A stretch of 24,760 nt of DNA, taken from assembly GCA_041477005.1 (NCBI GenBank), contig JBGOUJ010000034.1, forward strand, positions 1-24,760, read 5' to 3'. A program made the translations under genes and the position numbers. The notes beneath the pieces were generated by a model. That model had not been told where the DNA came from and ran no database searches. It was given only the letters and a program-made list of their open reading frames with translations. The DNA comes from JBGOUJ01 sp041477005 (GTDB taxonomy: Bacteria; Acidobacteriota; Terriglobia; Bryobacterales; JACQDG01). Shown here one piece after another: positions 14,293 through 20,835 of the stretch (position 1 is the stretch's first letter; each line of letters begins with the position of its first letter).

Positions 14293-14311
14293 ACGAGAAT
14301 TCTGTTCTCGT
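14293..14311. terminator. hairpin downstream of exporter
   Basis: A 7-bp perfect inverted repeat, ACGAGAA-TTCTG-TTCTCGT, begins 35 nt after the exporter stop. It is AT-richer than later hairpins and has no T-run beyond TCTCC, so it is a candidate weak terminator for the exporter. Confidence 0.4.
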
Positions 14312-14338
14312 CTCCTGCCAGCAGTAAATCGCCGGCAC

Positions 14339-14359
14339 TTCTGGCTTCTGGCTCCTGGC
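14339..14359. repeat. three tandem 7-bp repeats
   Basis: TTCTGGC, TTCTGGC and TCCTGGC follow each other directly, with a further partial unit after them. The array leads straight into the hairpin at 14365. Low-complexity arrays like this are common in intergenic DNA of large acidobacterial genomes; no coding role. Confidence 0.6.
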
Positions 14360-14364
14360 TTCCC

Positions 14365-14404
14365 ATATCCCGGCGCAGCCGGGATATCAAGGGTGAAGCC
14401 CTTG
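14365..14404. terminator. two back-to-back hairpins between convergent genes, likely bidirectional terminator
   Basis: ATATCCCGGC-GCA-GCCGGGATAT (14365-14387) is a perfect 10-bp stem with a 3-nt loop. It is followed with no gap by CAAGGG-TGAAG-CCCTTG (14388-14404), and a small CCGG-TTT-CCGG follows at 14406-14416. They lie between the exporter (+) and zwf (-), which converge here. There is no long T-run on either strand. Confidence 0.5.
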
Positions 14405-14424
14405 GCCGGTTTCCGGGCAGGCGC

Positions 14425-15876
14425 TCAGTGTTTTCCCTTTTCTGGTTCGTTGACCAAGGTTTGAGGCGGCCAGGAGAGGCCCGCGGCTTCCGGAGGCCCC
14501 CAGGTCCCGGCTGGATAGGGGTGCGTGGGCGGGCGCTGCTCCAGCAGGGGCGTATACAGCCGCCAGGAGGCTTCCACCCAATCGTCGCTGACAAACAGCG
14601 TCGCGTCACCGATCAAGACGTCGAGCAGCAGCGTTTCGTAGGCTTCCGATAGCGGGGAAAAGGCCTCGGCGTAGCGGAAGTGCAGGCTTTGCGTTTTGAG
14701 TTGAATCGGCTGCCCGGGCGCCTTGACCTCGAACTGGAGATCGAAGCCCTCGTCCGGTTGCACGGTGATGATGAGCGTGTTGGGGTGGATCGTACCGGTA
14801 TCGAGCGGCTGAAAGATCGAGACGGGGGGTCGGCGAAAAGTCACTGCAATCTGGCTGACCTGCCGGGGCATTCGCTTGCCGGTATGCAAGTAGAAGGGCA
14901 CGCCGTGCCAGCGCCAGTTGGCGATCTCGATCTTGAGGGCGGCGAAGGTTTCGGTCTCGGATTGCGGCGAGACGCCAGGCTCTTCGCGGTATCCGGGCGC
15001 CGGCTGGCCATCGACCTGACCTCCTGCGTACTGGCCGAAGACCGCGTCCTGCGGCCCGATCGGCGCGATCGAGCGCAGCACTTTCACCTTTTCGTAGCGA
15101 ATCGCTTCTGCGTCGAACGCGGCGGGCAGCTCCATGGCTATGCTGGTGAGCAGTTCCGTCAGGTGATTCTGCACCATATCGCGCAGGGCCCCGGCCCCCT
15201 CGTAATAGGCCGCCCGATGCTCGACGCCCAGGCTTTCGGCGACCGTGATCTCGACCTTTTCCACGCGGTCGCGGTTCCAGGCCGTCTCGAACAACGCGTT
15301 GGCGAAGCGGAAGACCAGCAGGTTCTGCACCGTTTCTTTTCCCAGGTAGTGATCGATGCGGTAGACCTGCGACTCCTCGAAATGCGTGTGGACGAGTCGA
15401 TTCAACTCCTGGGCTGAAGCCAGGTCGCGGCCGAACGGCTTCTCGATCACCAGGCGCGTCCAGCCGGCGCTGCGGTTGAGCCCCGCCTCGCCCAGCCCCG
15501 TGATCGTTGATGGGAAAGCGGACGGTGGCAACGCCAGATAGAGCACCCGATTGCCGGGCAGATTGTGCTGTTGTTCCAATTTCGCGATTCGCACCGCCAG
15601 CGCCTGAAAGCCGGCCGCTGCTCCTTCTCCGATAGACTGGTAGTAGAGCCGCTCGCAAAACGGATTCGACGGCTCTATGGGGAGACTCTCGCAGGCCCGG
15701 GTGCGGAAGGAGGCGTCATCCACATTCGTTTCGAGGGCGGCGCCGAGAATCAGCGAGCGGCCTTCGATACTGCCCTGCAAGAAGATGGAATGGAGGGCCG
15801 GCAGCAGCTTGCGCTGCATCAGGTCGCCGGTGGCGCCGAGCGCTACGAAAACGTGCGGCTCGACCTTGGGCGGCAT
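14425..15876 (-). CDS. zwf: glucose-6-phosphate 1-dehydrogenase
   Basis: The 483-residue enzyme oxidises glucose 6-phosphate to 6-phosphogluconolactone with NADP or NAD, opening the oxidative pentose-phosphate (or Entner-Doudoroff) route. The N-terminal dinucleotide motif GATGDL is at 14-19, EKPFG at 145-149 and the diagnostic active-site stretch RIDHYLGK at 173-180 with the catalytic and substrate-binding His and Lys. The C-terminal half carries the expected beta sheet (VPFYLHTGKRMPRQ). Length is normal for the family. The ATG lies 7 nt after the stop of the upstream HAD gene on the same strand, so the two form an operon. 6-phosphogluconolactonase and Gnd genes are not in the window. Confidence 0.97.
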   Translation of the reverse strand: MPPKVEPHVFVALGATGDLMQRKLLPALHSIFLQGSIEGRSLILGAALETNVDDASFRTRACESLPIEPSNPFCERLYYQSIGEGAAAGFQALAVRIAKLEQQHNLPGNRVLYLALPPSAFPSTITGLGEAGLNRSAGWTRLVIEKPFGRDLASAQELNRLVHTHFEESQVYRIDHYLGKETVQNLLVFRFANALFETAWNRDRVEKVEITVAESLGVEHRAAYYEGAGALRDMVQNHLTELLTSIAMELPAAFDAEAIRYEKVKVLRSIAPIGPQDAVFGQYAGGQVDGQPAPGYREEPGVSPQSETETFAALKIEIANWRWHGVPFYLHTGKRMPRQVSQIAVTFRRPPVSIFQPLDTGTIHPNTLIITVQPDEGFDLQFEVKAPGQPIQLKTQSLHFRYAEAFSPLSEAYETLLLDVLIGDATLFVSDDWVEASWRLYTPLLEQRPPTHPYPAGTWGPPEAAGLSWPPQTLVNEPEKGKH

Positions 15877-15883
15877 CTCTCGG

Positions 15884-16495
15884 TTAAAACTCCACTCCCA
15901 GCCCGCGCAACTCCCGCTCGAGCTGGGCGGGATCCTGAAATTGAATCCCGTTCATTCTGCAGCGCCGGGCGCACTCGACGTTCAGCGCGCGATCGTCGAT
16001 GAAGATGGACTCCCCCGCGGGGCGCTGCGTCAGTTGGAGAGCCAGCCGGTAGATGGCCTCGTCCGGCTTTCGGACGCCCAGATAGCACGAGCTGAGGAAC
16101 AGGGTGAAATAGTTTCGCAGCCCGAAGTGGCTTACGCGGTATTCATTCAGCTCCAACGATTCGTTGTTCAGCGTCGCCAGGAGATATTTTCCGGTACGCG
16201 CCAGCCGATCCACGACAGCCAGAGTTCCCGAGTTGGGCGTCGATTGGGCCAGCATCCAGTCGATGAAGCGCTGCTTGGGGAAGCTGCGGGGCTGATAGAA
16301 GACGGTTTGTTCCAGGTAGGCGTCGAGCCCGAGCTGGCCCTTCTCAAACGCGGGCACAACCAGCTCGTGGCGGTCCTCAAATTCTTCCCACGCGAGTCCG
16401 AATTCTTCCGCCGTGCGGCGTCGAGTCGTCCGGTCCCACCCATTGGACAAAAGCACGCCGCCGACGTCCCAGAACAACGCCGTAGGATCAGGCAC
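15884..16495 (-). CDS. HAD-superfamily hydrolase (phosphatase-like)
   Basis: This 203-residue cytoplasmic protein is a HAD hydrolase with a helical cap. The nucleophile is Asp10 in FWDVGGVL (motif I, DxG instead of DxD); motif II lies around ATLNNES, the motif III Lys is in RKPDEAIY, and motif IV is FIDDR. The DxGGV form resembles the YihX/alpha-glucose-1-phosphatase and epoxide-hydrolase-like subgroup, so a sugar-phosphate phosphatase is possible. The start codon is GTG at 16495, preceded by a purine-rich stretch. It is immediately upstream of zwf with a 7-nt gap, so control of a glucose-phosphate pool is a reasonable guess. Substrate unknown. Confidence 0.85.
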   Translation of the reverse strand: MPDPTALFWDVGGVLLSNGWDRTTRRRTAEEFGLAWEEFEDRHELVVPAFEKGQLGLDAYLEQTVFYQPRSFPKQRFIDWMLAQSTPNSGTLAVVDRLARTGKYLLATLNNESLELNEYRVSHFGLRNYFTLFLSSCYLGVRKPDEAIYRLALQLTQRPAGESIFIDDRALNVECARRCRMNGIQFQDPAQLERELRGLGVEF

Positions 16496-16526
16496 CCCAC
16501 ACCTCTACCGGCAGCCGCCGCTTCCG

Positions 16527-16550
16527 GGCCGCGACCGCGAGGAAGCGGTC
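16527..16550 (+). repeat. GC-rich dispersed hairpin element, copy 1
   Basis: A 24-nt element with arms GGCCGC and GCGGTC around a 12-nt middle reading GACCGCGAGGAA. The same element occurs at 23808-23831 on the other strand with 19 of 24 positions identical. It lies in the gap between the HAD gene start and the kinase stop. Confidence 0.5.
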
Positions 16551-16645
16551 CTTCGACTGGGGCAAACGCCACGTCGCGGCTCGAAATGTCCCACTCCTGC
16601 TATTACCGTGCACCCCGCCACCCCGCACCTCTGCTGGCACTTGAT

Positions 16646-16660
16646 AGCGCCCTGGGCGCT
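16646..16660 (-). terminator. hairpin at kinase 3' end
   Basis: AGCGCCC-T-GGGCGCT is a perfect 7-bp palindromic stem (in practice a 6-bp stem with a 3-nt loop) lying directly after, and touching, the TAA of the kinase gene. There is no T-run. It may stabilise the mRNA end or help termination. Confidence 0.4.
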
Positions 16661-19600
16661 TATTGCAGCTTTGCATACTCTCGCCGGGCCTCCTGCAGAA
16701 CGGGAATGTCCGGGTCGGCATCTTTCCACAGCGCCAGGAAAGCCTCGTAGGCCTGACGGCTCTTCTGCGGATCGCCGGCGAGCGCCCAGGCGCGGCCCAG
16801 GCCCAGTTGAGCCAGCGGATGGAGCGAGGACACCGCAGCCGTGCCCCGGTGATCCAGGACCTTTTGGAACTGCGCCGCGGCCTCGGCGCCGGCCCGCGCG
16901 CGGAGCTGGGCCTGGCCGCGAACGTAGATGGGGCGCAGCATTCCGATCTCGTAGGGCGCGGCGGCGCGCAGCAGATCGATCGCCTGGGTGGCATTGCCGC
17001 GCTGCATCTCGATCGCGGCGCGAGCGGCGGGAATCTCGGCGTTGTTGATCAGGGTATCGGCCGGGAAGCGCCGGCCCAGATCGTCGATAATCCTCTGCGC
17101 TCCAGCCAGGTCGCCGGCCAGGGCGAGGGCGAGGGCGGCCTCCGGCATCGTGTTGCGGCTGCGGGCCAGGGCCACGGCGGCCATCGCCCGGTCGCGAGCC
17201 TGGCGCGAGTTGCCGAACAACGCCTCGGTGAGGGCCTGCCCGGCGATAATGGACGCCGCGCTGTCCTTGAAGTTGGCGCGCTCGGCCATCTCTACGGCGT
17301 GCGTGAAGATCTCTCTGGCTTTTTGCAGCTTCCCCGAGTAAGCCACAGCCCTCGCCTCGACCTCCAGCATGTTGTGCTCGGTGCGCTTACCCCGCCCCCA
17401 GGCGGCCTCTCGCTCCATGGCCCCCGCGTCGCCCTGCACGAAGGCAATCTGATAGAGCTGGCTGTGTATGCCGATGCCGCCGAGTTTCAGCGCCACGGCT
17501 TTCTCGATCGCGGCTTTGGCATCGTCGTAGCGATTGAGGCCCATATAGGCCCGGGCCAAAAGTCCATAGGGACCGGGCGCGGTCGGGTTGAGCGCCAGGG
17601 CCTCCCGGCTGGCTTCGACGGCCTTGTCGAACTGGCCGATGACGTCGTATCGGAGGGCCAGATTGTTGGGCGGGAACCGGTCTCGCGGATAGGTTTTAGC
17701 CCAGAGGATATAGGTTTCGATGGCCTTGTCCAGTTCGCCGGTGACGTCGTTATAGTAATGCGCCGAGATGTAGAATTTCTCTCGTTCGCTGACGTGCTCG
17801 CGCAGCTCGAAGGCCTTCGTCTGATATTGAACGGCGAGTTCATCCTCGCTCAGGTTGTTGTAAATGGTTCCCACCCGGGCGTAGGCCAGGGCGAAATTGG
17901 GATCGAGTTCGATGGCCCGTTTGAAGAAAGGGATGGCGCTTTCATCCGAGGCTTGGGCGCGTTGGGACTCGCCCAGGCTGAAGGCTTTGAGCGCCTCGAG
18001 CGACGGAGTGGTGGCTTCGATCGGCGCATCCAGCTTCTCAATGGAGATCAACGACTCGCCGAGCTTCCGGCGCATCCGCGACACCGCCGCGCCCAGCGCT
18101 TGCAGGACTTTTTCCTTGTTGTTGGCCTCAATCTGCTCCCGCGCGAGCGATTCGCCGGTCGCGCAGTTTACCGCGTCCAGCGCGATGACGAAGTGGCTGC
18201 CGAGACCGGCGATGGAGCCGCTGAGCATGGCCTTGACGCCCTCGCGCTCGCAGACTTCTCGGGCGATGGGGCCCGTGACCCGCTCGTCGGGCGAGCGGCC
18301 CAGCAGTTGCAGCGCCCGGCGCACCCGGCTCTCGGGCAGGACGTCCAGATACGGCGACTGCTCGAGCTGCACCGCCAGGGCCTGCTTGAGCGTCCCGTCG
18401 AAGACCGGCTCACCGGTGGTGTTGGCGAAGTCGGCGAGCACGATGGAATCGCGCTCGGTCAAGGCCGGCGGCTGGCGGAGGTAGAGGACTCCAGCCGCCG
18501 CGAGGGCCGCGGCCACCAGCGTCGCGGCGACGCCGAGCTTCGAGAGCTTGCGGCGCTTTCCGGCGATGGCCGTCGCGGCCGAATCCGTGTCGCGCTTCAA
18601 GCGTTTCAGGTCCGCCCGCAGTTCGGAGGCGGCCTGGTAGCGCAGCTCGCGCTCCTTCTCGATCGCCTTGTTGATGACCACGCACAACTCGACGGGCAGC
18701 CTCGGATTCATGCGCTCGGGCGAAATCGGCGTCTTGTTCAGGATGGCTTCGAACACGATGGCCGCCGCCGAGCCCTGAAACGGCGGGACGCCGGTGGCCA
18801 TTTCGTAGAGCACCACACCGAAGGAAAACAAATCCGTCCGCCCGTCCAGCTTCTCCCCTCGCGCCTGCTCCGGCGACATGTACATCACCGTTCCCATCGC
18901 GGTGCCGGGATCGGTCTTAAAATCATCGGAAGCGGTGCTGCCGCCGTTGTCCGGCTTGCGGGCCGCGCCGGATTGGGGCTGGTGGAAAGCGCGCTTGGCC
19001 AGACCGAAATCCATTACCTTGGCCACGCCGCGGGTGGTGACGAAGATGTTGGCCGGCTTGATGTCGCGATGGGCGATGTTCTTCGCGTGCGCGGCGTCGA
19101 GAGCCTCGGCGATCTGGATTCCCAGATCGAGCAGGTCCTCCAGTTTCAGCGGCCGGCCGCCGATGCGGTGTCCGAGCGTCTGGCCCTCCAGCAGCTCCAT
19201 GGTGAGGAAGGGCCGGCCTTCCCACTCGCCGATGTCGTAGACGGTGCAAATGTTGGGGTGGTTGAGCGCGGAGGCGGCCCGCGCCTCCTGCCGGAAGCGC
19301 CGCCGCAGGTCGGGGTCATTGGCGAGCGAGCGGGGGAGAATCTTGACCGCCACGTCGCGCCCCAGCCGCTGGTCCCGGGCCCGGTAGACCTTGCCCATGC
19401 CGCCCGCGCCGAGCAGGCCGAGAATTTTGTACGGGCCGATGACGCGTCCCAGCACCGAGTCGTCGGCGCCGCCGGAATCCGGTTTCAGTTGGCCCGTGTC
19501 AACCTCGAAGGCAGGCTGCTCGATGAAGCTCCCCGGCTGCTCGTGAGAGGCGATCAAGGACTCGATCTCGGCGCGCAGCGAGGGATCGGCGGCGCAAACC

Positions 19601-19689
19601 TCGTCCAGGTAAGCGGCCCGCTCCTGCGGCTCCCGTTCCAGGGCGCCGTGAAATAGTTCCTTGACTTCGTTCCAGCGCTCGTGCGTCAT
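16660..19689 (-). CDS. transmembrane serine/threonine protein kinase with C-terminal TPR region
   Basis: The 1009-residue protein starts at ATG 19689 (MTHERWNEVKELFHGALERE), the usual beginning of acidobacterial kinases of this type; an extra 9-residue start at 19716 is less likely. The cytoplasmic kinase domain (about 85-360) is complete: glycine loop LGAGGMGKV, VAVK with Lys116, HRDIKPAN with Asp209, DFG with Asp227 and MSPEQARG. A single membrane helix (about 385-404) follows, then a TolB-N/FlgO-like region (SIVLADFANTTGEPVFDGTL) and about 430 residues of TPR-like helices to the end. The extracytoplasmic part is probably a sensor or protein-binding scaffold. Such kinases are usually coded next to an ECF sigma gene that they control; here that upstream sigma gene is a wreck. 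A hairpin abuts its stop. Confidence 0.95.
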   Translation of the reverse strand: MTHERWNEVKELFHGALEREPQERAAYLDEVCAADPSLRAEIESLIASHEQPGSFIEQPAFEVDTGQLKPDSGGADDSVLGRVIGPYKILGLLGAGGMGKVYRARDQRLGRDVAVKILPRSLANDPDLRRRFRQEARAASALNHPNICTVYDIGEWEGRPFLTMELLEGQTLGHRIGGRPLKLEDLLDLGIQIAEALDAAHAKNIAHRDIKPANIFVTTRGVAKVMDFGLAKRAFHQPQSGAARKPDNGGSTASDDFKTDPGTAMGTVMYMSPEQARGEKLDGRTDLFSFGVVLYEMATGVPPFQGSAAAIVFEAILNKTPISPERMNPRLPVELCVVINKAIEKERELRYQAASELRADLKRLKRDTDSAATAIAGKRRKLSKLGVAATLVAAALAAAGVLYLRQPPALTERDSIVLADFANTTGEPVFDGTLKQALAVQLEQSPYLDVLPESRVRRALQLLGRSPDERVTGPIAREVCEREGVKAMLSGSIAGLGSHFVIALDAVNCATGESLAREQIEANNKEKVLQALGAAVSRMRRKLGESLISIEKLDAPIEATTPSLEALKAFSLGESQRAQASDESAIPFFKRAIELDPNFALAYARVGTIYNNLSEDELAVQYQTKAFELREHVSEREKFYISAHYYNDVTGELDKAIETYILWAKTYPRDRFPPNNLALRYDVIGQFDKAVEASREALALNPTAPGPYGLLARAYMGLNRYDDAKAAIEKAVALKLGGIGIHSQLYQIAFVQGDAGAMEREAAWGRGKRTEHNMLEVEARAVAYSGKLQKAREIFTHAVEMAERANFKDSAASIIAGQALTEALFGNSRQARDRAMAAVALARSRNTMPEAALALALAGDLAGAQRIIDDLGRRFPADTLINNAEIPAARAAIEMQRGNATQAIDLLRAAAPYEIGMLRPIYVRGQAQLRARAGAEAAAQFQKVLDHRGTAAVSSLHPLAQLGLGRAWALAGDPQKSRQAYEAFLALWKDADPDIPVLQEARREYAKLQ

Positions 19690-19717
19690 GGTGACTCTAC
19701 TTGCCAAGTTAGCCATC

Positions 19718-19778
19718 AGCCGTCAGCCATCAGCACTCAGCTCTCAGCAGGCTTGCTGACCGCTGATGGCTGACGGCT
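19718..19778. repeat. 17-bp perfect inverted repeat with nested hairpin
   Basis: The left arm at 19718-19734 reads AGCCGTCAGCCATCAGC and the right arm at 19762-19778 is its exact reverse complement. The 27-nt loop contains a second stem, TCAGCA-GGCT-TGCTGA, at 19744-19759. The left arm is flanked by further partial copies of the CAGCC(A/G)TCAG unit. The structure lies between the kinase start and the sigma pseudogene and could form a cruciform in DNA or a long hairpin in RNA. Confidence 0.75.
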
Positions 19779-19797
19779 TCCCCGTTGACGGCTTCCT

Positions 19798-20300
19798 CTA
19801 TCTGCTGATCTCGCGGCGCAGCCAGGCTCGAGCGAGGGCCCACTCGCGCTTCACGGTCGCCGGGGAGACCCCCAGCACTTCGGCCGTCCGAGGCCCGCGA
19901 AAAACCGGAGCTCGACGAGGCGGCTGTGCTGCGGGTCGATTTTGGCCAGACCCTCCAGCGCGTCATCCAACGCCACCAGGTCCACGTCCCGCTTCTTCGG
20001 CGCGTCGATGGCTTCATCCAGCGAAAGCTTGAACTCTCCGGCGCCCCGTTTGGCGGCCCGGCGGCCGCGTGCGTGATCGTTCTGCCACTCGACGCTCCGC
20101 TGATCGACCAGTCGCAGATACGCCTCGTGCACCAGCGCCGCGCTCTGGAGCGTGTGGTCGAGGCGTTCGCGCCGCAAGTACCGTCCAGCCAGGCGGCGCA
20201 GCTCTTCGTAGGCCAGGGGCGTTAGCTCTTCGATCGCGTGAGCATCCCCGTGACCCCAATTGACGAGCAGCTCGGTCACGTTCTCGGGTGACGCGGGCAT
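19798..20300 (-). pseudogene. ECF sigma factor (TIGR02999-like) broken by two deletions
   Basis: The start is clean: MPASPENVTELLVNWGHGDA, then ELRRLAGRYLRRERLDHTLQ, SAALVHEAYLRLVDQRSVEW. After QN (about 20079) the family continues with roughly 17 residues (RAHFF...RRILV type) before DHAR; here DHARGRRAAKRG follows directly, so this part of region 2 is deleted in frame. Region 4 then reads LVELRFFAGL and loses frame at about 19888: TAEVLGVSPATVKREWALAR and AWLRREISR run on in another frame to a TAG at 19798, with about 10 nt missing. As read, translation stops early in an unrelated tail. Region 2 melting and region 4 binding would both be impaired. In this family the gene normally sits upstream of a TPR Ser/Thr kinase, exactly as here. 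Confidence 0.85.
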
Positions 20301-20310
20301 GAAGCTCTTG

Positions 20311-20316
20311 ATTATA
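20311..20316 (-). promoter_or_regulatory. consensus -10 box just upstream of the sigma pseudogene
   Basis: TATAAT on the - strand ends 10 nt before the ATG at 20300, so a transcript would start only a few nucleotides ahead of the start codon, nearly leaderless. No convincing -35 box is seen at 16-18 nt upstream. It may still serve the downstream kinase gene. Confidence 0.4.
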
Positions 20317-20533
20317 GCGTGGAGCGATGCCGATTAGCTGGGTTCGGCGCCACCTGCGCCACCTGCACGATTGCACAAGCCGTCATTCGTTTGCTACCCA
20401 TCTGTGTACAAAGACGTGCCGCCCATGATGGCCTGCGCGCGGGAAGTTCGCCGCCCGCTCGACCGGCTCCGGAAGCCTAAATACGGCCAGACCCCATCGC
20501 ACCGTGGGCTGGACGTTCCCCGTGCCGGGTCGG

Positions 20534-20557
20534 CTCTGCGTCTCCGCGTCTCCGCGG
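20534..20557. repeat. short tandem repeat (8-bp unit) in intergenic gap
   Basis: GCGTCTCC-like units repeat (CTCTGCGTCTCCGCGTCTCC then GCGG on the + strand; read GCGGAGAC GCGGAGAC GCAGAG on the -). I know such arrays from the DNA right after GxxExxR genes, and one degraded GxxExxR gene ends just beside it. The rest of 20317-20533 shows no gene or structure I can support. Confidence 0.55.
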
Positions 20558-20591
20558 TTGATTGTGAGCCCGGGCCCATTGCACGGCCCGC

Positions 20592-20835
20592 AACGCGCCG
20601 GCGAATGCCCTCCCGCAGCAACGGAACGTTGAAGTGGATGAGAACCCACTCTCCAACTTCCCAGGCGCAGGTAGGTGCGGAAGTGCGCCTCGTGCAGTGG
20701 AGCAAAGCGGTCGGCGGCCGCGACCTCCACCACGACGGCGCCCACGACAATCAGATCGCTCGCAGACAACGGGCGGTCCCTGTAGGCCGATTCCACGAGT
20801 GGCGCCGGTTGCCGTTTGTTTCCGCGCCGGCGGCG
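20592..20835 (-). pseudogene. GxxExxR (PDDEXK_3) protein remnant, frameshifted
   Basis: Reading on the - strand, one frame gives ESAYRDRPLSASDLIV, VVVEVAAADRFAPLHEAHF and TYLRLGSW; after about 20643 the similarity moves to another frame, VLIHFNVPLLREGIRRRV. Together they match the C-terminal half of GxxExxR proteins (DLIVxxxVVVEVKAxDRFAPxHEAQLLTYLRLxGxxVGLLINFNVPLLxxGIRR). A 2-nt loss explains the frame change. The N-terminal half, including the GxxExxR motif itself, is missing: the frame runs into the neighbouring cyclase stop. The nuclease-fold ExK Lys is Ala here. It is clearly a dead fragment. Confidence 0.75.

Noticed and set aside
13309..14652. 447-codon + frame overlapping the exporter and zwf ends
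   Set aside because: Low-complexity Gly/Ala/Arg-rich product crossing two convergent genes; no support.
14606..15658. 350-codon frame on the - strand inside zwf
   Set aside because: Shadow of zwf, which carries the diagnostic RIDHYLGK site in the correct frame.
16663..19656. Open frame of almost 1000 codons on the + strand
   Set aside because: It is the antisense of the Ser/Thr kinase gene, whose motifs are all intact on the - strand; the long opening reflects high GC content.
19730..20017. 95-codon - frame at the sigma pseudogene
   Set aside because: It does not contain the region 4 sequence; the conserved continuation lies in the third frame ending at 19798.
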